This document shows positions 5,761 to 11,017 of a stretch of DNA of 11,017 nt, piece by piece. Position numbers and translations under genes: made by a program. Origin of the DNA: Pseudomonadota bacterium (GTDB lineage Bacteria > Pseudomonadota > Alphaproteobacteria > Rhizobiales > Devosiaceae); contig JAEYTN010000060.1 in the NCBI GenBank assembly GCA_023433985.1, forward strand, positions 1 through 11,017, written 5' to 3'. The notes under the pieces are model-generated. The model had not been told where the DNA came from. It made no database searches and saw only the letters and a program-made list of their open reading frames with translations. Positions within the stretch are counted from its first letter, which is position 1; each line of letters begins with the position of its first letter.

Positions 5761-6459
5761 ATGCTGGCGTTCGTAGAAAAACATCTGGACACGATCCGCA
5801 AGGCTCGGTCCGACAATGATATTGCAGAAATCCTGGGGCAGATCGCTGCGTCGCTCGGATACCGCAGCGGCTACGTGATCGAGTACACGAGCGACCTCAA
5901 GGGGGCGCAGCATATCGTCGACTCGAGTCGCGACCGGGCGGGCTGGTGGCGCGACTACTTCAAGGGCGCGGCACAGGCGCGATCCGGGCGGGTGGCAGAG
6001 CTCATCGACATGGGCGGGGTGCAGGGCCTGGGGGCGGAGCGGTTCAGCGGGCCGGACGACCCGATGCTGGCATTCGCGCGCAAGGTGGACATCGTCGACG
6101 TGACCGTGGTGCCGGTGAGCTTCGAGGGCGTGCTGGTGGGCGTGGCCGGGTTCGCCGGGACGGTGGCGCTGACGCCGGTGCAGAAGAGCTCGCTGCAGCT
6201 GCTGGTCTATACGCTGTTCGCGCAGGTGCGCTCGTTCGGCTCGGGCGGGATTTTCGTGCAGCACGAGTCTCTGACGCCGCGGGAGAAGGAAGTGATCGCG
6301 CTATCGGCCGAGGGGCTGACTTCCGTGGAGATCGCGGAGCGGCTGGGCATGTCGGCGCGAACGGTGAACCAGCATGTCGACAACGTGGCCGACAAGCTGG
6401 GGACGAAGAACCGCACGCATACGATTGCCGAGGTGATCCGGCACGGGCTGCTGCACTAG
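5761..6459 (+). CDS. LuxR family regulator with autoinducer-type N-terminal domain
   Basis: This is a 232-residue two-domain transcription factor. Residues 1-160 have the size and alpha-beta pattern of the autoinducer-binding (PF03472-type) fold: FVEKHLDTIRKARSDNDIAE, then LGYRSGYVIEYT, then VDVTVVPVSFEGVLVGVAGF. Residues about 170-230 are a LuxR HTH: LTPREKEVIALSAEGLTSVE, IAERLGMSARTVNQHVDNVA and DKLGTKNRTHTIAEVI. The Asp-Pro pair and the aligned Trp/Tyr set that line the acyl-homoserine-lactone pocket in TraR/LuxR were not found at the expected place, so the signal may differ or be absent. ATG 5761 is chosen; ATGs at 5671 and 5686 add about 30 residues with poor third-position GC, and 5671 overlaps a dyad. 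No luxI-type synthase is visible. It is divergent from a single-domain LuxR-type gene. Confidence 0.88.
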   Translation: MLAFVEKHLDTIRKARSDNDIAEILGQIAASLGYRSGYVIEYTSDLKGAQHIVDSSRDRAGWWRDYFKGAAQARSGRVAELIDMGGVQGLGAERFSGPDDPMLAFARKVDIVDVTVVPVSFEGVLVGVAGFAGTVALTPVQKSSLQLLVYTLFAQVRSFGSGGIFVQHESLTPREKEVIALSAEGLTSVEIAERLGMSARTVNQHVDNVADKLGTKNRTHTIAEVIRHGLLH

Positions 6460-6512
6460 GGCCAGCGGACCGGGATACGCACCTCCGCGAGCGCTTGGCC
6501 AAGCGGCCTGAT

Positions 6513-6650
6513 TCAGGCTCGGCGGTCGGAGCGACGGATGCGGGCGGGGCGGCGCTCGTGGCGGTGGGACATGCCCGAGGCAACCGTCAGCGAGAGGATG
6601 AGGGCGCCGGCGGCGATGGCGAACAGGGTTTCGAAGGGGAGCGATACCAT
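6513..6650 (-). CDS. Small single-pass membrane protein, 45 aa
   Basis: This is a short unrecognised ORF. MVSLPFETLFAIAAGALILS leads a hydrophobic segment (about residues 6-27) long enough to cross a membrane once. It is followed by a strongly basic tail (RHERRPARIRRSDRRA), so the C-terminus is predicted to face the cytoplasm by the positive-inside rule. ATG 6650 has GGAG about 10 nt upstream. It lies 71 nt downstream of the DUF924 gene on the same strand and could share its transcript. It converges on the LuxR gene ending at 6459. Small single-pass proteins of this shape are often envelope or complex accessory proteins, but no function can be assigned. The competing plus-strand frame here gives low-complexity sequence. 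Confidence 0.5.
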   Translation of the reverse strand: MVSLPFETLFAIAAGALILSLTVASGMSHRHERRPARIRRSDRRA

Positions 6651-6721
6651 CGGGCGGGGTCTCCGTTGGGGGTCGGAGCAGGTAACGGGTTGTGCGGGCG
6701 AGTGGTTGCGTCGCGGGCGCC

Positions 6722-7264
6722 TCAGAACATGCCGTTGCCGGTGTTGATGTAGTCGAGCTCCTCCGGGGTGGAGGGGCGGCCGAGGGCTTCGTTGCGGTAG
6801 GGGTAGCGGCCGAAGCGGCGGAGGGTTTCGACGTGGCGGCGCTCGAAATCGGAGAACTGCTCGTTGCCATAGGCGGCGAAGAGGGGCGCTGCTTCCTCGT
6901 GCACGGCCAGATCCTCGGCGTGCATGAAGGGAAGGTAGGCGAACATGCGACGGCGCGGCTCGAGCGTGAGGTCGCCGCCCGATGCGACGAGCTCGCGGGC
7001 GAGCGAGAGGGCGAGCGGATCGGAAGCGAAGGCCTCGGGGCGCTTGCGGTAGAGCTGCCGGGAGAACTGATCGAGCACGACGATCTCGGCGAGGCGGCCG
7101 GAGGGCGAGGTGCGCCAGGCTGTGGCGTTGCCGGCGGCGACCCAGGTGTGGGTGGCGGCGAAGTTGCGCGCGAGCTCGGCATCGAACTCGGGCCTGGCGC
7201 CGAACCAATCGGCCTCGTTGTGGGTGACGAACCAGAAGTGGAGGACATCGGCGGGGTAGAACAT
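6722..7264 (-). CDS. DUF924 family protein
   Basis: This 180-residue protein matches the DUF924 family (PF06041), all-helical soluble proteins of unknown function. The family features seen are VLHFWFVTH near the N-terminus, EIVVLDQFSRQLYR (the conserved Leu-Asp-Gln-Phe-x-Arg core), AFASDPLAL, and RRMFAYLPFMHAEDLAVHEE, which holds the conserved Met-His-Ser/Ala-Glu-Asp segment. It ends with an RYPYRNEALGR block typical of the family. The length is normal. ATG 7264 is chosen because family similarity starts there and AGGTG lies 5 nt upstream; the frame extends to 7456 but the added residues are not family-like. It lies upstream of a 45-residue membrane-protein ORF on the same strand and is divergent from the small gene at 7419. 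Confidence 0.92.
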   Translation of the reverse strand: MFYPADVLHFWFVTHNEADWFGARPEFDAELARNFAATHTWVAAGNATAWRTSPSGRLAEIVVLDQFSRQLYRKRPEAFASDPLALSLARELVASGGDLTLEPRRRMFAYLPFMHAEDLAVHEEAAPLFAAYGNEQFSDFERRHVETLRRFGRYPYRNEALGRPSTPEELDYINTGNGMF

Positions 7265-7418
7265 GTGCGCACCTGTGGACGATGGACGGCCCCTCCCCTG
7301 CCCGGCCCATGACGGGAGGGCGAAGAGGCGCGCTTCATCGTTCGTTTCCCATGGGATGGGATGATTGTCACCTGCCGGGCGGCGCGAGGTTATGGCCGGT
7401 GGAAATGGAGACGGTGAC
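7265..7418. promoter_or_regulatory. Divergent intergenic region between DUF924 and FlbD-like genes
   Basis: This 154-bp region must contain promoters for both flanking genes. The stretch 7287-7318 has a CCCCTCCCCTGCCC/GGGAGGG foldback that may be a worn member of the GC-rich repeat group. An AT-richer patch follows at about 7335-7375. No promoter hexamers were assigned with confidence. Confidence 0.35.
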
Positions 7419-7637
7419 ATGCGGCTGGTGAAGCTCGATACGCCCGAGGGCAGCATCTACATCAACCCCGAGCACGTGGTGGCGATCGTGAAGGGGCTGC
7501 GCGACACCCGAATCGAGACCGTGTCGGGGCCGCATGTGGTAAAGGATCCGCCCGAGGTGGTGGCCCGGCTGCTCGGGATGGAGGAGATCGAACTGGATGT
7601 GACACCGCGCGCGGTGGGGTGGAAGAGCGAGGGCTAG
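7419..7637 (+). CDS. FlbD-like small protein, 72 aa
   Basis: The 72 residues begin MRLVKLDTPEGSIYINPEHV and continue VAIVKGLRDTRIETVSGPHV before a short helix (PPEVVARLLG) and a charged tail. The order strand, YINP, hydrophobic strand, Thr/Gly hairpin, Val-Val-x-(D/E) and helix resembles the FlbD family (PF06289), small proteins first known from flagellar gene clusters, though many members lie elsewhere. No flagellar genes are visible here, so a motility role is not implied. ATG 7419 is chosen because GGAG (7407-7410) lies 8 nt upstream; the earlier in-frame ATG 7392 has its purines too close. It converges on the zinc dehydrogenase with two repeat copies in between. Confidence 0.75.
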   Translation: MRLVKLDTPEGSIYINPEHVVAIVKGLRDTRIETVSGPHVVKDPPEVVARLLGMEEIELDVTPRAVGWKSEG

Positions 7638-7665
7638 GGGGCCCTGGCGCAGGGAGCGCGTGGAC

Positions 7666-7744
7666 GCCCCCTCCACCAGCCTTCGGCTGGTCCCCCTCCC
7701 CCGCTTTGCGGTGGAGGATCACGCGCGGCGTTGTGCCGGGGGCC
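7666..7744 (+). repeat. GC-rich structured repeat, copy C (first of tandem pair)
   Basis: The 58-bp core at 7666-7723 is identical to copy D. Hairpin 1 is ACCAGCC-TTC-GGCTGGT and hairpin 2 is CCGC-TTT-GCGG. CCTCCACC can pair with GGTGGAGG to enclose both. The tail GCGGCGTTGTGCCGGGGGCC (7725-7744) matches the tail of copy B, so the full unit is about 79 bp. It lies in the 3' flank of the FlbD-like gene. Confidence 0.92.
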
Positions 7745-7814
7745 GCCCCCTCCACCAGCCTTCGGCTGGTCCCCCTCCCCCGCTTTGCGGTGGAGGATCA
7801 CGGGGTGTGCCGGT
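7745..7814 (+). repeat. GC-rich structured repeat, copy D (second of tandem pair)
   Basis: The core 7745-7802 repeats copy C exactly at a 79-bp offset. Its tail is shortened, losing about 6-7 bp, but keeps TGTGCCGG. That tail ends directly against the stop codon (7815-7817) of the minus-strand zinc dehydrogenase, so the element reaches exactly to a gene end. The two copies separate convergent genes. Confidence 0.92.
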
Positions 7815-8816
7815 CTAGACGGTGACGATGGCCTTGATCAGGCCGGTGCGGTCGTGGGCCCAGCCGGGCATGTCGCGGGGGACGGCTTCGAGCGTGGTGG
7901 CGTGGGTCGCGAGCTTCGAGGTCGGGACGGCCCCGGAGCGGATGGCGGCCATGACGTGCTCGAAATCGGGGCGCGTGGCGTTGCGGGAGCCGCGGATGGT
8001 GAGCTCGCGACGGTGCACTTCGGAATCGGGGAAGACGAGGTCGCCCTTGATGACGCCGACGAGCGTGTAGGCGCCGCCGTTGCGGGTGTGGAAGATCGAC
8101 TGGTTCATGGCCTTGATCGAGCCGGTGGCGTCGAAGACTGCGTCGAAGCCGGTGTCGCGAACCTGCGTGAATTCGCGGCCTTCCACCTCGGCGGGGCTGA
8201 AGGTGGTGAAGCCGAGGGCGCGGGTGAGCTCGATCTTGTCGGGCGCGGCGTCGAGCACGGTGACGTCGGCGCCGGCGATGCGGGCGAAATAGGCGACGCC
8301 GAGGCCGATGGGGCCGGAGCCGACGACCAGGACGCGGCTCGGGCCTTCGAGCTCGGTGCGGCGGATGGCGTGGGCGCCGATGGCGAGGAACTCGACCATG
8401 GCCGCATCGCGGAGGCTGAGGCCATCGGCGGGGTAGAGGTTCTGCGCGGGCATCACCACCTCGTCGGCCATGCCGCCATCGGCGTGGACGCCGATGACCT
8501 TCAGCGTCTCGCAGGCGTTGGACTTGCCCTCGCGGCAGGCGGGGCAGTGGCCGCAGTTGAGGTAGGGGTTGATGACGACATCCTGCCCGGCATGGAGGCC
8601 GGTGACGCCGTTCGGATCGATCACCGTGCCACTCAGCTCGTGGCCGATGATGCGGGGGTAGTCGAAGAACGGGAAGTTGCCCTCGAAGATATGGTAGTCG
8701 GTGCCGCAGATGCCGATGTGCCTGATGGCGACCCGCACCCAGCCCGGCTTCAGCTCCGGGCGCGGCGCCTCGACCAGCGCGAGCTTTTCCGGGGCGGTGC
8801 ATTGGATGGCGCGCAT
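7815..8816 (-). CDS. Zinc-dependent alcohol dehydrogenase (RspB / sugar-acid dehydrogenase-like)
   Basis: This is a 333-residue medium-chain zinc dehydrogenase. The GroES-like catalytic domain shows GICGTDYHIFEGN with zinc ligand C37, GHE with H59-E60, and E142 in VEFLAIGAHA as the likely next ligand. The structural zinc lobe is intact, with C88, C91, C94 and C102. The Rossmann domain has GSGPIG (166-171), and D189 at the end of the second strand favours NAD over NADP. The sequence resembles E. coli RspB and L-galactonate/L-gulonate 5-dehydrogenases, so a sugar-acid or polyol substrate is likely but not proven. ATG 8816 has GAGGGAG (8827-8833) 10 nt upstream. It is divergent from the threonine aldolase. 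The RspB-like family and the kinase/dehydrogenase pair at 47-2645 both touch sugar-acid metabolism, but they are far apart here and need not work together. Confidence 0.93.
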   Translation of the reverse strand: MRAIQCTAPEKLALVEAPRPELKPGWVRVAIRHIGICGTDYHIFEGNFPFFDYPRIIGHELSGTVIDPNGVTGLHAGQDVVINPYLNCGHCPACREGKSNACETLKVIGVHADGGMADEVVMPAQNLYPADGLSLRDAAMVEFLAIGAHAIRRTELEGPSRVLVVGSGPIGLGVAYFARIAGADVTVLDAAPDKIELTRALGFTTFSPAEVEGREFTQVRDTGFDAVFDATGSIKAMNQSIFHTRNGGAYTLVGVIKGDLVFPDSEVHRRELTIRGSRNATRPDFEHVMAAIRSGAVPTSKLATHATTLEAVPRDMPGWAHDRTGLIKAIVTV

Positions 8817-8922
8817 GGCAGGCGTACTCCCTCGTTCGGGCGCGCATCATAGCTCGGGGCGACTTTCCGGCAAGCCGGGCGTCGGTTACAAGGTGCGCCG
8901 CGATTTTAAGGGGTTGGCAGCA
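8817..8922. promoter_or_regulatory. Divergent intergenic region of zinc dehydrogenase and threonine aldolase
   Basis: This 106-bp region must hold both 5' ends. It contains a perfect 12-bp dyad, CCGGC-AA-GCCGG (8867-8878). A weak plus-strand promoter can be read as CTTTCC (8863-8868), 17-bp spacer, TTACAA (8886-8891). The SDs are GAGGGAG at 8827-8833 (minus) and AAGGGG at 8908-8913 (plus). Confidence 0.4.
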
Positions 8923-9966
8923 GTGAACTTTGCATCGGACAACTGGGCCGGAGCGACGCCCGAGGTGATGGCGGCGCTGGGGCGCGCGAACGAAGGCGTG
9001 GCGCCGGCCTATAGCGGGGACGCGCTGACAGCGAAGGTGACGGGCCTGTTCGCCGAGGTGTTCGAGCACGAGGTGGAAGTGTGGTTCACGGCGACGGGGA
9101 CGGCGGCGAACTCGCTGTCGCTCGCGGCGCTGTCGCGACCGGGGGGCGTGGTGTTCGCCGGGGCTGAGGCGCACGTGAGCAACGACGAGAGCAATGCGCT
9201 CGAGTTCCAGTCGGACGGCCTCAAGATCATCGGGCTGCCGAGCCCGGACGGACGCGTCGAGCCAGAGGCGTTGGCCGCGGCGCTGACGCGGCATCCGGAT
9301 GGCGGGCGCACGGTGCCGGTGGCGCTGAGCCTGACCAACGCGACGGAATGGGGCACGGTGTATTCGGCAGCGCAGGTGGACGAGCTTGCCGCCGTGGCGA
9401 AATCGCGCGGCATGGCAGTGCACATCGATGGGGCGCGGTTCGGCAACGCGGTGGCGGCGACGGGGGCTACCCCGGCCGAGCTGACGTGGAAGGCGGGCGT
9501 CGACTTCATGAGCTTTGGGGCGACGAAGAACGGGGCCTGGGCGGCGGAGGCGATCGTGTGCTTCCGGCCAGGACTGTTCGCGGGGATGGAGCTGCGGCGG
9601 CAGCGGGCGGGGCACGTTTTCTCGAAGGCGCGGTTCATCGCCGCGCAGTTCGAGGCGTATTTCGAGCGCGGGAACTGGCTGCGCTGGGCCGGGCACGCCA
9701 ACGCGATGTCGGAGCGGCTGCGGGCGGGGCTCAGGGCTTCGAACCGGGCGCGGCTCGCGTGGGAGAGCGCGGCGAACGAGGTGTTCGCGGTGGTGCCGGC
9801 GGAGCTGCTCGCCGCGGTGCGGGCGGCCGGGGGCGCGCTGCACGAGTGGCCGGCGGAGACCGCGGCGGAGGATCGGCGGCCGGGCGCCGGCGAGGTGATG
9901 GTGCGGTTGGTGACGAGCTGGGCGACGGGTGAGGATGAGGTTGAGCGGCTGCTGGGGCTGCTCTGA
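8923..9966 (+). CDS. ltaE: Low-specificity L-threonine aldolase
   Basis: This is a 347-residue PLP-dependent fold-type I enzyme predicted to split L-threonine or L-allo-threonine into glycine and acetaldehyde. Family motifs in order are FASDNWAGATPEV (3-15), FTATGTAANSLSL (55-67), AEAHVSNDES with H84 expected to stack on PLP, SLTNATEWGTVY (136-147), HIDGARFGNA with D169 (PLP ring nitrogen) and R172, and SFGATKNGA with K202 as the Schiff-base lysine. MELRRQRAGH lies after it. The length is close to Pseudomonas low-specificity enzymes and slightly longer than E. coli LtaE. GTG 8923 is chosen because family similarity starts there and AAGGGG (8908-8913) is 9 nt upstream; the open frame before it reads through the neighbouring gene. 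It is divergent from the zinc dehydrogenase and convergent with the VOC gene. Confidence 0.94.
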   Translation: MNFASDNWAGATPEVMAALGRANEGVAPAYSGDALTAKVTGLFAEVFEHEVEVWFTATGTAANSLSLAALSRPGGVVFAGAEAHVSNDESNALEFQSDGLKIIGLPSPDGRVEPEALAAALTRHPDGGRTVPVALSLTNATEWGTVYSAAQVDELAAVAKSRGMAVHIDGARFGNAVAATGATPAELTWKAGVDFMSFGATKNGAWAAEAIVCFRPGLFAGMELRRQRAGHVFSKARFIAAQFEAYFERGNWLRWAGHANAMSERLRAGLRASNRARLAWESAANEVFAVVPAELLAAVRAAGGALHEWPAETAAEDRRPGAGEVMVRLVTSWATGEDEVERLLGLL

Positions 9967-9993
9967 GCGGAAGCTGGGGACGCTGTGCTTGTT

Positions 9994-10045
9994 GCTCCCC
10001 CTTCCGCCCTGCCGGGCTCCTTCCCCCGCAAGCGGGAGAAGGAGT
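9994..10045 (+). repeat. GC-rich structured repeat, copy E1
   Basis: This has the element layout with different stems: hairpin 1 GCCC-TGCC-GGGC, then CTTCCCCC, then hairpin 2 CCCGC-AA-GCGGG, then GAGAAGGAGT. It shares the 16-bp CCCCCGCAAGCGGGAG (10023-10038) with E2 in inverted orientation. It lies in the 3' flank of the threonine aldolase. Confidence 0.75.
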
Positions 10046-10074
10046 CGTGCAGTTACCGACGGTGCAACGCGTCA

Positions 10075-10125
10075 TCCTCTCCCGCTTGCGGGGGAGGGGA
10101 ACCGCCGTCAGGCGGTGGAGGGGGC
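10075..10125 (-). repeat. GC-rich structured repeat, copy E2 (inverted)
   Basis: Read on the minus strand it gives GCCCCCTCC, hairpin 1 ACCGCC-TGAC-GGCGGT, CCCCTCCCC, hairpin 2 CCCGC-AA-GCGGG and GAGAGGA. Outside it, the head GCGCGCGCTG matches copy B, and the tail GACGCGTTGCACCG resembles the tail of copy C. With E1 it makes an inverted pair between the convergent aldolase and VOC genes. Confidence 0.82.
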
Positions 10126-10137
10126 AGCGCGCGCTGA

Positions 10138-11017
10138 CTAGCCGACCGTTACTTTGGCGAGGTTGCCGGCTGGGTCCTTCACTTCCAGGCCCGCGTTCGT
10201 TTCGGCGAAGGGCGCGTTGATGCTGCTCAGCCTTGCCTTCATGGCGTCGAGGGCCGCTACATCCGGCAGCACGATGGCGAAGTGCTTGAGGCCGGCATGC
10301 CCCGCCGGTTGCTGCTGGGCGTTGGGGCCGCTCCAGATGTTGAAGGCCAGGGCGTGGGGCATGTAGTCGAGGCCGAGGTCGCCCATGCCGAAGCGGCGCA
10401 TGATGAACAGGCCGCCAAAGCCGATGCCGTCGCGGTAAAAGCGCATGGCCTGGTCTAGGTCGTTGACGTGCAGGTGGACGTGGCCGATGCGGGTGCCGGC
10501 GGGCATCGCCTGCTGCAGGGTGGGCGTGGGGCCGAGCTCGCCGAGGAGGTCGTCGAGGTCGATGGCCTCGCGGCCGGAATGGGTCGAGCCGTCCCTGGTC
10601 TTGACGTAGAAGCCGTCCTCGCCGTCGCCGATATCGCCGCGCCAGGGGGTCTCGAAGGTGATCTCGATGCCGTTATTGTCGTAATCCCACAGGTAGATGG
10701 CCTCGGAGACGAGGTGATCGGTGGGGGAGATGCGGACGCGGCGCTGCAGGGCGCGGACGGCCATCTGCGCGAGGTCGGCGCGGGTCGGGACGTGGATGGC
10801 GACGTGGTAGAGGCCGAGGCTGCGGTCGAGCACGGGATGAGCGGCACCGAGCTCGAGGGTGATGAGCTCCACCCCACCCGCGCCGAGGTGCAGCGCTTCG
10901 GCATCCTCGGAAATGAGCTCGAGGCCGACGACGTCGCGCCAGATGAACAGCGCCTGGTCGCGGCTGGTGACGGCGATGCGGACAGGACCGAGCTTCGTGG
11001 CGAGCGGGAGCGTCGGC
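10138..11017 (-). CDS. VOC family protein, CatE-like (5' end outside window)
   Basis: The visible 292 residues are a two-domain vicinal-oxygen-chelate protein with the layout of Bacillus CatE (catechol-2,3-dioxygenase type). Reading begins at the window edge with TLPLATKLGPVRIAVTSRDQ, so the true start lies just beyond 11017; GTG 10872 is internal. Domain 1 contains GLYHVAIHVPTRADLA and the strand DYDNNGIEITFE. Domain 2 contains IGHVHLHVNDLDQAMRFYRD, PHALAFNIW, KHFAIVLPD and KDPAGNLAKVTV. The last strand has Lys where classical VOC enzymes have a metal-ligand Glu, as in CatE, so the metal site may use His of domain 2 and Glu of domain 1. An aromatic ring-cleaving or thiol/isomerase activity is possible, but the substrate is unknown. 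It converges on the threonine aldolase. Confidence 0.88.
   Translation of the reverse strand, partial: PTLPLATKLGPVRIAVTSRDQALFIWRDVVGLELISEDAEALHLGAGGVELITLELGAAHPVLDRSLGLYHVAIHVPTRADLAQMAVRALQRRVRISPTDHLVSEAIYLWDYDNNGIEITFETPWRGDIGDGEDGFYVKTRDGSTHSGREAIDLDDLLGELGPTPTLQQAMPAGTRIGHVHLHVNDLDQAMRFYRDGIGFGGLFIMRRFGMGDLGLDYMPHALAFNIWSGPNAQQQPAGHAGLKHFAIVLPDVAALDAMKARLSSINAPFAETNAGLEVKDPAGNLAKVTVG

Noticed and set aside
7265..7456. N-terminal extension of the DUF924 protein
   Set aside because: The extra residues are Pro/Ser-rich, overlap the divergent small gene and are absent from the family pattern.
7666..7814. Possible CRISPR array
   Set aside because: There are only two copies with about 21 bp between cores, and diverged copies of the same element occur elsewhere in the window. 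No cas genes are present.
8701..8922. N-terminal extension of the threonine aldolase
   Set aside because: It reads antisense through the start of the zinc dehydrogenase. The SD and family similarity place the start at GTG 8923.
7798..9843. 681-codon minus-strand open frame across two genes
   Set aside because: It is Arg/Pro/His-rich, runs antisense to the threonine aldolase and out of frame with the zinc dehydrogenase, and lacks any domain.

Overview
The window is GC-rich bacterial DNA with tightly packed genes on both strands. The gene families point to an alphaproteobacterium, probably Hyphomicrobiales (Devosia or a relative). These families are a small Omp25/opacity-type barrel, a DUF924 protein, an RspB-like zinc dehydrogenase, a low-specificity threonine aldolase and a two-domain CatE-like VOC protein. 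The order-level placement is inference. No tRNA, rRNA, CRISPR array, transposase or phage gene was seen.

Layout, left to right. (1) 47-2645: a long-chain mannitol/mannonate dehydrogenase (minus) is divergent from a PfkB-type 2-keto-3-deoxygluconate kinase (plus). The pair suggests sugar-acid (hexuronate) catabolism. (2) 2646-3036 is non-coding and holds a structured GC-rich repeat. (3) A short hypothetical gene (3037-3249) converges on exonuclease III (3242-4012, minus), and their stop codons overlap. (4) An outer-membrane beta-barrel gene (4180-4800, minus) has a clear SD and a textbook intrinsic terminator at 4117-4148. (5) Two divergent LuxR-type regulators follow: a 117-residue protein that is nearly all HTH (minus) and a 232-residue two-domain protein (plus). 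The 255-bp region between them is comparatively AT-rich and holds a perfect 9+9 bp dyad and a second set of inverted half-sites. (6) 6513-7264: a 45-codon membrane-protein ORF lies downstream of a DUF924 gene, both minus. (7) A 72-residue FlbD-like small protein (plus) is followed by two tandem identical repeat copies. (8) A zinc-dependent dehydrogenase (minus) is divergent from a threonine aldolase (plus). (9) The aldolase converges on a VOC/CatE-like protein (minus) that runs off the right edge, with a head-to-head pair of the same repeat between them.

Most of the window is ordinary metabolism and housekeeping. The least ordinary material is non-coding. At least six copies of one GC-rich element lie in gene 3' flanks; their hairpins keep pairing while the sequence changes, which suggests selection on RNA or DNA structure. 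The divergent LuxR pair with its dyad is the best candidate for a small unexplored regulatory module, and the 45-residue membrane protein is the best candidate for an overlooked gene. I did not find a convincing new multi-gene system.
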